Source of the DNA: Sphingomonas sp. DG1-23
GTDB lineage: Bacteria > Pseudomonadota > Alphaproteobacteria > Sphingomonadales > Sphingomonadaceae
Length of the DNA stretch: 64,000 bases
Direction: 5' to 3'
NCBI RefSeq assembly: GCF_030730875.1
Contig: NZ_JAVAMA010000010.1
Coordinates: 124,001 to 188,000 of the forward strand
How positions within the stretch are numbered: position 1 is the first letter of the stretch; each line of letters begins with the position of its first letter. Positions 19,403 to 28,060 of the stretch are shown here, piece by piece. The notes under the pieces are model-generated. The model saw only the letters and a list, made by a program, of their open reading frames with translations, ran no database searches and was not told where the DNA came from. The position numbers and the translations under genes are program-made.

Positions 19403-21915
19403 GCGACGATGTTCACCAGTCGGTCGGGCACGACGATCACCTTTCTCGGGGCTTTGCCTTCGAGCGTCCGAACGATCTTGTCGGCGGCAAGTGCCGCCGC
19501 CTCGACCACATCCTTGGGCGCCCCCTTGGGCATTACCAGCGTATCGCGCAGCTTGCCATTGACCTGAAGCGCGATGGTCACCTCGTCGTCGACGAGCAGC
19601 GCAGGGTCGACTTCGGGCCACGCGGCGTCGGCGATCAGGCCGTCCCCGCCCATCGCCGCCCACGCTTCCTCGGCGATATGCGGCACCATCGGCGCGACGA
19701 TCCGGACGATCGTACGGATCGCATTGCTGCGCGAGGCCGAGGGCCTGGCCTTTTCGATCGCGTTGACCAGCTCGTACAGCCGCGCGACCGATTTGTTGAA
19801 GGTCAGCGCCTCGATATCGGTGGCAACGCCCGCGATCGTGCGGTGGAGCTTGCGGTCGAGATCCTTGTCCTCGCCGCCAGAAGCGTCGGTCGCGCTCTCG
19901 AGCCCGTCAAACAGCCGCCACAGCCGCTGGACGAAGCGCCACGCGCCTTCGATGCCGTTCTCGCTCCATTCGAGATCGCGCTCTGGCGGGCTGTCGGAGA
20001 GCATGAACCAGCGGACCGCGTCGGCGCCGTATTGGTCGACGATCGGCTCGGGATCGACGGTATTCTTCTTCGACTTGGACATCTTCTCGATGCGGCCGAC
20101 TTCGGCGACGTCGCCCGAGGCGATCTCGATCACGCCGGCGCTGTCCTTGCGGACTTCTTCGGGCGACAGCCAGCGCCCGTCCTGCGCCTTATAGGTCTCG
20201 TGGGTCACCATGCCCTGCGTGAACAGGCCGGCGAACGGCTCGGCGATATCGAGCTTGCCGATATGCTGGAGCGCCCGGGTGAAGAAGCGCGCGTAGAGCA
20301 GATGCAGGATCGCATGCTCGACTCCACCGATATATTGCCCGACCGGCAGCCATTGCTCGGCCACCGCCTTGTCGAACGGCTTGTCGCCCGGCTGGCTGGC
20401 GAAGCGGATGAAATACCAGGAGGAATCGACGAAAGTATCGAGCGTATCGGTCTCGCGCCGCGCCGGTGCGCCGCATTTCGGGCAGGTCGCTTGCTTCCAT
20501 GTCGGGTGCCGGTCGAGCGGATTGCCAGGAATGTCGAACGAAACGTCCTCGGGCAGCACCACCGGGAGCTGGTCGCGCGGCACGCCGACCGGGCCGCAAT
20601 TCCCGCAGTGGATGATCGGGATCGGCGTGCCCCAGTAACGCTGGCGGCTGACGCCCCAGTCGCGCAGCCGCCATACGGTGGTGCCGGTGCCCCAATTCTC
20701 CTGTTCGGCGCGCTGGATCACCGCGCGCTTGGCGTCGGTCACGTCCATCCCGTCGAGGAAGTGCGAATTCACCAGCGTGCCCGGCCCCGAATAGGCTTCG
20801 GCATCGTGGAAGTCGGGCTGGGTCTTGTCGCCGTCGGAGACGACCCGGCGGATCGGCAGCTGGTATTTGGTCGCGAACTCGAAGTCGCGCTGGTCGTGCG
20901 CAGGCACGCCGAACACCGCGCCGGTGCCATAGTCCATCAGCACGAAATTGGCGATGTAGACCGGAAGTTTCCATTCAGGATCAAAGGGATGCGTTGCACG
21001 CAGGCCGGTGTCGAGACCCAATTTCTCCTGCGTCTCCAGCTCGGCCGCGGTAGTCCCGCCCTGCTTGCAACGCTCGATGAACGCCTGCACCTCGGAATTG
21101 GCCGCGCCGAGCTGCTGCGCAATCGGGTGGTCCGCGGCGATCGCCACGAAGCTCGACCCGAAGATCGTGTCCGGCCGCGTGGTGAAAACCTCGACGTCGC
21201 CACCGTCGGACAGCGCGAACCGGAACCGCAATCCCTCGCTCTTGCCGATCCAGTTCTCCTGCATCAGCTTGACCTTGTCGGGCCAATGCTCGAGCCCCTG
21301 GACCCCGCTCAGCAGTTCATCGGCGAATTGCGTGATCTTGAGGAACCACTGGCTGAGCTTCTTGCGCTCGACCAAAGCGCCCGAGCGCCAGCCGCGCCCG
21401 TCGATCACTTGCTCGTTGGCGAGCACGGTCATGTCGACCGGGTCCCAATTGACCGCGCTCTCCTTGCGATAGACCAGCCCGCTCTCGAAGAAATCGAGGA
21501 AGATCGCCTGTTCGTGCCCGTAATAATCGGGCTCGCAGGTCGCCAGTTCGCGGGTCCAGTCGAGCGCGAAGCCGAGCCGCTTGAGCTGGGCCTTCATCGT
21601 CGCGATGTTCGCCCGCGTCCAGTTGCCCGGATGGACCTTCTTTTCCATCGCCGCATTTTCGGCAGGCATGCCGAAGGCGTCCCAGCCCATCGGGTGGAGC
21701 ACTTCCATGCCCTGCATCCGCCGGAAGCGCGCGAGCACGTCGCCCATCGTATAGTTGCGGACATGTCCCATATGGATGCGCCCCGAAGGATAAGGGAACA
21801 TCTCGAGCACGAAGCTCTTGGGCTTGGGGCTGTCGTCGCGCGCGGCGAAGGTGCGGCGTTCTTCCCACACTTTCTGCCAGTGCGAATCGGACTTCAGCGC
21901 ATTGAACCGCGACAC
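19399..21915 (-). CDS. leuS: Leucyl-tRNA synthetase
   Basis: LeuRS (838 residues, class I) charges tRNA-Leu. The HIGH-type motif is [11 protein letters not shown] at residues 41-51, the KMSKS motif is EKMSKSKKN in the C-terminal third, and the CP1 editing domain has [20 protein letters not shown]. The zinc-type insert with [24 protein letters not shown] is also visible. A 1043-codon opposite-strand open frame over this gene is a high-GC artefact. Confidence 0.98.
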   Translation of the reverse strand: MSRFNALKSDSHWQKVWEERRTFAARDDSPKPKSFVLEMFPYPSGRIHMGHVRNYTMGDVLARFRRMQGMEVLHPMGWDAFGMPAENAAMEKKVHPGNWTRANIATMKAQLKRLGFALDWTRELATCEPDYYGHEQAIFLDFFESGLVYRKESAVNWDPVDMTVLANEQVIDGRGWRSGALVERKKLSQWFLKITQFADELLSGVQGLEHWPDKVKLMQENWIGKSEGLRFRFALSDGGDVEVFTTRPDTIFGSSFVAIAADHPIAQQLGAANSEVQAFIERCKQGGTTAAELETQEKLGLDTGLRATHPFDPEWKLPVYIANFVLMDYGTGAVFGVPAHDQRDFEFATKYQLPIRRVVSDGDKTQPDFHDAEAYSGPGTLVNSHFLDGMDVTDAKRAVIQRAEQENWGTGTTVWRLRDWGVSRQRYWGTPIPIIHCGNCGPVGVPRDQLPVVLPEDVSFDIPGNPLDRHPTWKQATCPKCGAPARRETDTLDTFVDSSWYFIRFASQPGDKPFDKAVAEQWLPVGQYIGGVEHAILHLLYARFFTRALQHIGKLDIAEPFAGLFTQGMVTHETYKAQDGRWLSPEEVRKDSAGVIEIASGDVAEVGRIEKMSKSKKNTVDPEPIVDQYGADAVRWFMLSDSPPERDLEWSENGIEGAWRFVQRLWRLFDGLESATDASGGEDKDLDRKLHRTIAGVATDIEALTFNKSVARLYELVNAIEKARPSASRSNAIRTIVRIVAPMVPHIAEEAWAAMGGDGLIADAAWPEVDPALLVDDEVTIALQVNGKLRDTLVMPKGAPKDVVEAAALAADKIVRTLEGKAPRKVIVVPDRLVNIVA

Positions 21916-22037
21916 GTACCAAATTCCTTCAAATCTGCGCTCCGGCCCTACGAAGCGGAGCAGGCGTGATCAACCCCGTTCCCCGGCACGGGCCGGGGCC
22001 GGGCATCGCGCCAGCCAATGAAGGAAGGCGAGACCGA

Positions 22038-22469
22038 TCAGTTGACGATGGCGGCGCGGCGCAGATCGCGGGCGCGGGTGAGGATGATGTCCTCGAGCTT
22101 CTGCACGGTCGCGGCCTGGACGGGGGCGGCGACCCACTGGCCGGTGCGATTGACTTCGCGCAGCGCCGCGACCCGCAGCGCATCGGCGCGCAGATCCTGG
22201 TCGAGCACGGTCACCGTCACCTTCATCCGCTCGGCCGGGGTGTTCGGATTGACGTACCAGTCGGTGACGATGACGCCGCCGTTCGAATCGGTCTGGAGCA
22301 GCGGCATGAAGCTCAGCGTGTCGAGGCTCGCGCGCCACAGATAGGAATTGACGCCGATCGTGGTGACCTTCGAGGCGGCAAGATCCGCCTGAGGGCGCTT
22401 GTTGCCGCCGCACGCGGTGATCGAAAGAGCGAGCGACCCCAGGATCGCGGTGCGCAACAGGCGGTTCAT
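22038..22469 (-). CDS. DUF3576 lipoprotein
   Basis: This 143-residue predicted lipoprotein has the signal MNRLLRTAILGSLALSITAC with the acylated Cys20, followed by a DUF3576 domain with VNSYLWRASLDTLSFMPLLQTDSNGGVIVTDWY-type sequence and NRTGQWVAAPVQAATVQKLE. The family is alphaproteobacterial and uncharacterised, often next to leuS-lptE. ATG 22469 puts the signal peptide at the N-terminus; the longer frame to 22790 is not needed. Confidence 0.85.
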   Translation of the reverse strand: MNRLLRTAILGSLALSITACGGNKRPQADLAASKVTTIGVNSYLWRASLDTLSFMPLLQTDSNGGVIVTDWYVNPNTPAERMKVTVTVLDQDLRADALRVAALREVNRTGQWVAAPVQAATVQKLEDIILTRARDLRRAAIVN

Positions 22470-22695
22470 CGACACATTCCTAAAGGCGAAAGGATAAAGC
22501 GAACGCATGTATAGGGGCTCATGTGGCGGGAGCAAGGCGGCAGCGCCCGGAGGCCTTCGCCGAAGAATCGCCGCCAAAGCGGTCGATTCGCTGCCGAATC
22601 TGTGGGTATCGGGCAACACCGGCACGAAATTTGCGCCAGCGGTGGAACCTTGCTTCCGAATCATGGTACGCACCTCCATATAAAAGGGGATGAAA

Positions 22696-23418
22696 ATGCT
22701 TCTGGCACGTTGGGCGACATTGATGGGATTGGGGGCGATCTGCGCCGCCGGTACCCTTGTCGCGCCGGCGCTCCAGGCGCAGGAAGGCAATCGCGTCGAG
22801 CGGGGCTATGCCAAGCGGCCTGCGGGACTGCGCAGCGGCATCGGCACCTTCACGCCGGCTGCCGCCGATCCCAAGCTCGCCGCGATCCTCGCCCGCAGCG
22901 GCCTGCCCGAATCCGGTTTCCGCTTCACGCCGTCCGAATCGCGCCGCGGCGGCCGCGCGGTGACCGTTGCGGTCCGTGCGCGCTCGACGCGCACTGCGGC
23001 GATCGCCAGCCGCAACGACGTGATCGCAGCGGCCCCGGTCAGCCTCGCGCCGATCGCCTATAATCTCGGCGTCTCGGTCGGCTGGAAGCGCTTCGCCGTC
23101 GCCGGCGACGTGACTCGCGTCGAGCTTCCCGCCCAGCCGGGCAGCACCGAACGCGCCAATCTCGGCGTCAGCTATTCGGGCAGCCGCGTCACCGGCCGGG
23201 TCCTCGCCGCCACCGAGCGGCCGCTGGCCAACACGCCGGTGCTGATCGGCGACAAGCCGAGCTATTCGATCGATGTCGGCGGCAGCTATTCGCTGACCCG
23301 CAACCTCGATGTGACTGCGGGCGTGCGCTACAAGAGCGAGCAGGATCGCCTGCCCAAGATGACCGACAACCGGCGCGACAGCCAGGCGGTCTATGTGGGT
23401 ACCGCCTTCCGCTTCTGA
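22696..23418 (+). CDS. Small outer membrane beta-barrel-like protein
   Basis: I do not recognise the family. The 240-residue protein has a signal peptide ending near APALQAQ and, from about residue 115, alternating hydrophobic strands (IAYNLGVSVGWKRFAVAGDVTRVEL, GVSYSGSRVTGRVLAAT, SIDVGGSYSLTRNLDVTAGVRY). It ends in FRF, the terminal aromatic signature of barrels inserted by the BAM machinery. The middle is Arg- and Ala-rich. Start ATG 22696 has an AGGGG site 6 nt upstream; ATG 22690 is too close to it. It is transcribed divergently from the DUF3576 gene. Confidence 0.65.
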   Translation: MLLARWATLMGLGAICAAGTLVAPALQAQEGNRVERGYAKRPAGLRSGIGTFTPAAADPKLAAILARSGLPESGFRFTPSESRRGGRAVTVAVRARSTRTAAIASRNDVIAAAPVSLAPIAYNLGVSVGWKRFAVAGDVTRVELPAQPGSTERANLGVSYSGSRVTGRVLAATERPLANTPVLIGDKPSYSIDVGGSYSLTRNLDVTAGVRYKSEQDRLPKMTDNRRDSQAVYVGTAFRF

Positions 23419-23440
23419 CGCCGGGCCGGGGAAAGCCGGA

Positions 23441-23977
23441 TCAGCCGTTCGCGCTTCGCTGGCGCGTCCATGCATCGATCGCGGCCCAACCATATATCCC
23501 TAAAGGTTGCAGACTGGCGGCGCGCCGCGCATCCATTCCGCCCAGCGCGATCACCGGCACCGGCAAGCCGCGAATCAGCAGTCCCAGCCGCACTCGTCCC
23601 AGCGCGCGCGCGCCCGGATGCGAGCGCGTCGCGAACACCGGCGAGATGAACACCGCATCGGCTCCCGCGCGCGCTGCTGCCACCGCCTCGCGCCGCGAAT
23701 GCGCCGGCCAGGTGCGCAGCCCCCGCGCCTTTTGTCCGTGCGCCCCATCTTCCTGCCCGAGCCGCTCGGCCCCGGCGCGCACCAGCAACAGACCCCGCCT
23801 GCGCGCAACTCTCGCAACTTTCGCGAACAACGCCCGCCGCGCTGCCGGCACCAGTCCGTAATGCCGGAACACCACGCCGCTGCCGCGCGGCAGCCGCGCG
23901 AGCGCATCCCAAAGCGATTCGCCCATGCGTTCGTCGGTCATCAGCCAGTGCTGCGGCAGAGGGTGGCGGGGGCGCAT
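23441..23977 (-). CDS. Thiamine phosphate synthase-like protein
   Basis: This 178-residue protein of the TMP-TENI superfamily shows TDERMGESLWDALARLPRGSG at the start, VFISPVFATRSHPGARALG as in ThiE substrate-loop regions, and PVIALGGMDARRAASLQPLGIYGWAAID at the end. It resembles ThiE but has a shorter N-terminus, as in the MutT-linked or stand-alone TenI-like branch, so the reaction is not certain. Start ATG 23977 leaves 22 bp before the divergent yggS gene. A start at 24001 would overlap yggS. Confidence 0.72.
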   Translation of the reverse strand: MRPRHPLPQHWLMTDERMGESLWDALARLPRGSGVVFRHYGLVPAARRALFAKVARVARRRGLLLVRAGAERLGQEDGAHGQKARGLRTWPAHSRREAVAAARAGADAVFISPVFATRSHPGARALGRVRLGLLIRGLPVPVIALGGMDARRAASLQPLGIYGWAAIDAWTRQRSANG

Positions 23978-23999
23978 CCGCCCGCCTATAGCGCGCCGC

Positions 24000-24665
24000 A
24001 TGCCCCTGGACGAAGCCTCAACCCGCCTCGCGGACGTACGCGAGAAGATCGCCCGCGCCGCGCAACTCGCCGGCCGCGCGTCCGACTCGATCGAACTGAT
24101 CGCCGTATCCAAGCTGCACGGCGCCGCGGCGATCCAGCCGCTGCTCGACGCCGGCCAGCGCGTGTTCGGCGAGAACCGGGTGCAGGAGGCGACCGCCAAA
24201 TGGCCCGCGTTGCGCGAGACGGCCGACGTCGCGCTGCATCTGATCGGCCAGCTCCAGTCGAACAAGGCCGAGGAAGCGGTGGCATTGTTCGACGCGATCC
24301 ATTCTGTCGACCGGCCCTCGCTGGTGACGGCGCTCGCCCGCGCGATGGACAAGGCCGGCCGGCGCCCGCCCTGCTTCGTCCAGGTCAATGTGGGCGACGA
24401 GCCGCAAAAGGGCGGCTGCCTCGTCGCCGATCTGCCGGACCTGCTTGCCGGGGCGCGTGCCGCCGATCTGCCGATCGCCGGGCTGATGTGCATTCCCCCG
24501 GCGGACGTTGAGGCAGCGCCTTATTTCGCGTTGCTCGCCAAGCTCGCGCGCGATCATGGCGTCGACGATCTCAGCATGGGCATGTCGAGCGATTACGAGA
24601 CCGCAGTCACGATCGGCGCCAGCCATGTCCGCGTCGGCACCGCATTGTTCGGAGCCCGCGCATGA
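24000..24665 (+). CDS. yggS: PLP homeostasis protein YggS
   Basis: This pyridoxal phosphate-binding protein of 221 residues (PLPBP family) has the cofactor lysine in LIAVSKLHG (Lys38), then GENRVQEATAKW, HLIGQLQSNKA, and the ending SMGMSSDYETAVTIGASHVRVGTALFG. It buffers PLP and affects amino acid pools. The ATG starts 22 bp from the divergent ThiE-like gene, and a HAD phosphatase gene overlaps its stop by ATGA. Confidence 0.95.
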   Translation: MPLDEASTRLADVREKIARAAQLAGRASDSIELIAVSKLHGAAAIQPLLDAGQRVFGENRVQEATAKWPALRETADVALHLIGQLQSNKAEEAVALFDAIHSVDRPSLVTALARAMDKAGRRPPCFVQVNVGDEPQKGGCLVADLPDLLAGARAADLPIAGLMCIPPADVEAAPYFALLAKLARDHGVDDLSMGMSSDYETAVTIGASHVRVGTALFGARA

Positions 24666-25324
24666 AGTTCGACGCGCTGATCTTCGATTTCGACGGGGTG
24701 CTGCTCGAAAGCGAATATGCCGGCAATCGCCAGATCGCCGACTATCTCACGAGCATCGGCCATCCCACGAGCCCCGAGGATTCGATGGCCAATTTCATGG
24801 GGCTGGCCGGCGCCGATTTCCTCGGAGCGATCGAATCGTGGATCGGCCGCGCGATTCCCGACGATTTTCACGCGGCTCGCGCCGTGGAGGACCGCCGCGC
24901 GCTGGAAGAGGGGCTGCCTGCGGTTGCCGGTGCGATTCGCTTCATCGAGAATTTGCCGGCGACGCTGCCGCGTGCGATCGCCTCGTCGAGCAGCACCGAG
25001 TGGATCACCCGCCATCTCGAGCATCTCGGCGTACGCCATGCCTTCGGCGACAAGATCTTCAGCGGCCGCGAGCATGTCGATCGCGGCAAGCCCGCGCCCG
25101 ACATCTATCTGCATGCGGCCAAGGCGCTCGGCGTCGACATGGGCCGCTGCGTGATCCTCGAGGATTCGCCGGTCGGGGTGACCGGCGCGGTCGCTTCGGG
25201 CGCCTGGGTCATCGGGCTGTGCGCCGGCACGCATTGCGCGCCCGACCACGCCGATCGGCTGCGTGCGCTCGGCGTTCAGGCGATCGCGACCGATTTCGAG
25301 GAGGTCGCCCGGCTGATTGCCTAG
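24662..25324 (+). CDS. HAD family hydrolase
   Basis: This phosphatase-like protein of 220 residues belongs to the haloacid dehalogenase superfamily with a helical cap (subclass I, Gph/beta-PGM type). Motif I is LIFDFDGVLLES with Asp nucleophile Asp9, motif II is ASSSSTEW, motif III Lys lies in DRGKPAPDIYL, and motif IV is ILEDSPVGVTGAVASG. The substrate is not predictable. It is coupled to yggS. Its TAG stop overlaps that of the convergent ribA gene in a shared CTAG. Confidence 0.9.
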   Translation: MKFDALIFDFDGVLLESEYAGNRQIADYLTSIGHPTSPEDSMANFMGLAGADFLGAIESWIGRAIPDDFHAARAVEDRRALEEGLPAVAGAIRFIENLPATLPRAIASSSSTEWITRHLEHLGVRHAFGDKIFSGREHVDRGKPAPDIYLHAAKALGVDMGRCVILEDSPVGVTGAVASGAWVIGLCAGTHCAPDHADRLRALGVQAIATDFEEVARLIA

Positions 25325-26379
25325 AGCTGGTGCCCGGTGCGGTCGCGCTTGGTCGCCAGATAGCGTTGATTGTGCGGATTGGGCGGCAGCTTGTGCGGCA
25401 CCCGCTCGGCGACGGTGATCCCCGCAGCCGCGAGCGCGGCCACCTTGTCGGGATTGTTGGTGAGCAGCCGCACGGCCTTCTGCCCGAGCAGCGCGAGCAT
25501 GCGCCCCGCCACTGCGAAATTGCGCGCATCGACGGCAAAGCCGAGCCGGGTATTGGCGTCGACGGTGTCATAGCCTTGGTCCTGCAGCGCATAGGCGCGC
25601 AATTTGTTGATAAGCCCGATCCCGCGGCCTTCCTGGCGCAGATAGAGCAGGATTCCCCAGCCGCTCGCCTCGATCGCAGCAATCGCCGCCTTGAGCTGCG
25701 GCCCGCAATCGCATTTGAGGCTGCCGAGCATGTCGCCGGTCAGGCACTCGCTGTGGAGCCGGACCAGCGGCGGATTGCCGTCGGGCTGGCCGATCAGCAG
25801 CGCGATATGTTCGCCCGGCATCTCGTCGGTCCGGAAGGCGACGATCTCGGTATCCTCCGCGCCTTCGACCGGCAGCCGCGCGCGGCCGACGATCCGCAGC
25901 CGGTCGGCATCCTCGTGCGCGTCGATATCGGCGGGGGTGATCGCGTGCGCCGCCTCGCCGCGAATGGCGAAAAAGGCCGGCAAGAGACCCGCGACACGCG
26001 CCAGCCGCAGCGCTGTCGCTGCTGCCTCGGACGCGTGGATCTCGATCGCACGGAACGGCCCTTTGAGCGGGGTCGCCAGATCGAGCTGCGGATCGGCGAG
26101 CGCCGTCGCAGTATCGAAATCGAGCCACGGCACCCGTTCGACCAGCACCGGGCCGTCGGGCGCCGCCGCCTCCCGCTGATTGGCCAGTTTGAGCGTCGCT
26201 GCGCGGCCGGCCGAAAGCAGCACCGGCGCCGCGCGATCCGGATCAAACGCCTCGAGCCGCTCAGCGTCGGCGGTTTCGACCGCGAGCAATTGCAGCGTCC
26301 CGTCGCGCCCGCGAATAGCCACGGGCCATCCGCGGCGCAGCGCATCCACCGCGCGGGCGACGGCGCGCGGGTCGGTCAA
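25321..26379 (-). CDS. ribA: GTP cyclohydrolase II with degenerate RibB-like N-terminus
   Basis: The protein (352 residues) performs the first step of riboflavin synthesis. The C-terminal half is a full RibA domain, with the zinc Cys in LHSECLTGDMLGSLKCDCGPQ, the catalytic region YLRQEGRGIGLINKLRAYALQD and VRLLTNNPDKV. The N-terminal about 150 residues resemble a decayed DHBP synthase (RAVDALRRGWPVAI...). The start TTG 26379 is inferred because it overlaps the xthA stop as TTGA, in the style of its neighbours. GTG 26349 is an alternative. Confidence 0.9.
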   Translation of the reverse strand: MTDPRAVARAVDALRRGWPVAIRGRDGTLQLLAVETADAERLEAFDPDRAAPVLLSAGRAATLKLANQREAAAPDGPVLVERVPWLDFDTATALADPQLDLATPLKGPFRAIEIHASEAAATALRLARVAGLLPAFFAIRGEAAHAITPADIDAHEDADRLRIVGRARLPVEGAEDTEIVAFRTDEMPGEHIALLIGQPDGNPPLVRLHSECLTGDMLGSLKCDCGPQLKAAIAAIEASGWGILLYLRQEGRGIGLINKLRAYALQDQGYDTVDANTRLGFAVDARNFAVAGRMLALLGQKAVRLLTNNPDKVAALAAAGITVAERVPHKLPPNPHNQRYLATKRDRTGHQL

Positions 26380-27158
26380 AAGTCGAACCCGGTGACGAGC
26401 GGCACATGGTCCGATGGCTTGAGCCACGAACGGCACGGCTCGCACACCTTGTGACTCACCGCCTTGTCGGCGACTTCGCGGCTGGCCCACATATGGTCGA
26501 GCCGCCGCCCGCGATCGTTCGCGGTCCAGTCCTTCGAGCGATAGCTCCACCAGGTGAAGCAGCGCTCGGGCGCGGGGATGAAGCGGCGCCCCAGATCGAC
26601 CCAGTCGTGCGCCGCCTGCAGCCGCCCCAGCGCCTCGACCTCGATCGGGGTGTGGCTCACCACGTCGAGCAATTGCTTGTGGCTCCACACGTCGCATTCG
26701 AGCGGGGCGATGTTGAAATCGCCGGTCAGGATCGTCGGCACGTCGAGCGTTTCGGCCCAGCGCGTCATCCGCTCGACGAAATCGAGCTTCTGGCCGAATT
26801 TGGGATTTACCTCGCGGTTCGGGATGTCGCCGCCGGCGGGAACATAGACATTCTCGAGCCGCACGCCGTTGGGCAGGCGCACGCCGACATGCCGCGCTTC
26901 CTGATTGGCCTGCCAGTCGAACCGGTCGTCCTCAATCACCGGCACGCGGCTGATGATCGCCACGCCGTGGTGCATCTTCTGGCCATGCTTGATGATGTGA
27001 TCATAGCCCAAAGCGCGGAACGGCGCCTCGGGGAAGTCGCCGTCGATCACCTTGGTTTCCTGCAGGCACAATATGTCGGGCGTCTCTTCCCGCAGAAACT
27101 GCTCGACGATCTCGATGCGGAAGCGGACCGAGTTGATGTTCCAGGAGGCGATCTTCAT
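26376..27158 (-). CDS. xthA: Exodeoxyribonuclease III
   Basis: XthA (260 residues) is an AP endonuclease and 3'-exonuclease for base-excision repair. Metal and catalytic motifs of the EEP fold are present: ASWNINSVRFR, LCLQETKV, the phenylalanine-rich ARHVGVRLPNG, ILTGDFNIAP, and the closing RLDHMWAS and PSDHVPLVTGFDF. The stop overlaps the ribA start, so the two are cotranscribed although functionally unrelated. Nothing resembling a LexA box is upstream. Confidence 0.96.
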   Translation of the reverse strand: MKIASWNINSVRFRIEIVEQFLREETPDILCLQETKVIDGDFPEAPFRALGYDHIIKHGQKMHHGVAIISRVPVIEDDRFDWQANQEARHVGVRLPNGVRLENVYVPAGGDIPNREVNPKFGQKLDFVERMTRWAETLDVPTILTGDFNIAPLECDVWSHKQLLDVVSHTPIEVEALGRLQAAHDWVDLGRRFIPAPERCFTWWSYRSKDWTANDRGRRLDHMWASREVADKAVSHKVCEPCRSWLKPSDHVPLVTGFDF

Positions 27159-27190
27159 CGGGGGCGATGTAAGCAGGTCTGCCGGATACG

Positions 27191-27227
27191 GAAAGGCCCC
27201 CGCTCCGGGGGCAATGGAGCGAGGGCC
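27191..27227 (-). terminator. Terminator-like hairpin after lolA
   Basis: On the minus strand GGCCCTCGCTCC pairs with GGAGCGGGGGCC at 11 of 12 positions around a 9-nt loop and is followed by TTTCC. It lies about 140 nt after the lolA stop and just before the xthA gene on the same strand. It is the best intrinsic-terminator candidate in this gap; the remaining bases to 27364 hold no recognisable feature. Confidence 0.6.
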
Positions 27228-27364
27228 GACCTAGCGTTCGTCACGCAGGCGGGAAATGGTTCGATCCCGAGCAACAGGGGGAAAATCCCGGGTACCGCCC
27301 CACATCCGCAAGATCGTTTCTAGGGCCGGCAACCTGTCGCCAGCATGAACGATCGTCAGGAAAC

Positions 27365-27976
27365 TCAGCGATTCCGTGGCCCCCGGCTCCGCGGGTCGTT
27401 CCAGCGGAACACTCCGTCGGACACATTGGCGTTGAGCTGCTGGTTGGTCAGCCGGATCGTCGTGCGGTTGTTCTGCGAATCGAGCGCGACCCAGCCCTGG
27501 AGCATCAGCCCCGCCGGGCCGGCGGCGTTCTTCTGGAAGATCATCGTGATCCGGCCATATTCGGGATGCGCCGGATCATGGACCTCGATCGAGACGACCC
27601 GCGGATCCGCGGTCGGGTTGAGCCTGGCGAATTTGGTGATGTCGCGCTTGGGGTTGAGCAACACCGCGAGCGGCGAGTTGCCGATCGGCCAGCGATCGAC
27701 CTGGCGCACCTGATAGTCGATGAAATAAAGGCTGTTGCCGTCGGCGACGATCAGCTGGGGCACGCCCTTCTGATATTGGAAGCGAATCTTGCCGGGGCGC
27801 TTGAGCGTCATCGTGCCGGTCAGGACGCGGCCGTTGCGGTCGGTCTGGCTGAAATTCGCGGTCATGCTGGTCACGCCGGCGAGATGCTGCTGCACCTGCG
27901 CAAGCTCGCCCGCCGGCGCCGCGGCGATCAGCGCGGGGGCAGCGAACAGGGTGAAGGCGAGGGGCCGTGCAAACAC
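27365..27976 (-). CDS. lolA: Outer membrane lipoprotein carrier protein LolA
   Basis: This periplasmic chaperone of 203 residues ferries lipoproteins to the outer membrane. After a signal peptide (about residues 1-20) come LAGVTSMTANFSQTDRNGRVLTGTM, RPGKIRFQYQKGVPQLIVADGNSLYFID, and the closing VSDGVFRWNDPR, all family hallmarks. It is encoded downstream of ftsK with 84 bp between, as in many proteobacteria. Confidence 0.92.
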   Translation of the reverse strand: MFARPLAFTLFAAPALIAAAPAGELAQVQQHLAGVTSMTANFSQTDRNGRVLTGTMTLKRPGKIRFQYQKGVPQLIVADGNSLYFIDYQVRQVDRWPIGNSPLAVLLNPKRDITKFARLNPTADPRVVSIEVHDPAHPEYGRITMIFQKNAAGPAGLMLQGWVALDSQNNRTTIRLTNQQLNANVSDGVFRWNDPRSRGPRNR

Positions 27977-28060
27977 GTCTATCTTCTCCGATCAATGAGG
28001 CTGGCCGCTAGGCGGTGCGGCTTGAATGCCTCCTGAACCCGTCGTTCGCCGAAACGATCC

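Noticed and set aside
18838..21969. 1043-codon open frame on the plus strand opposite leuS
   Set aside because: It lies antisense to a clear leuS gene. Long stop-free antisense frames are expected in GC-rich DNA with this codon bias, and its translation is Arg/Ala/Pro-rich with no domain.
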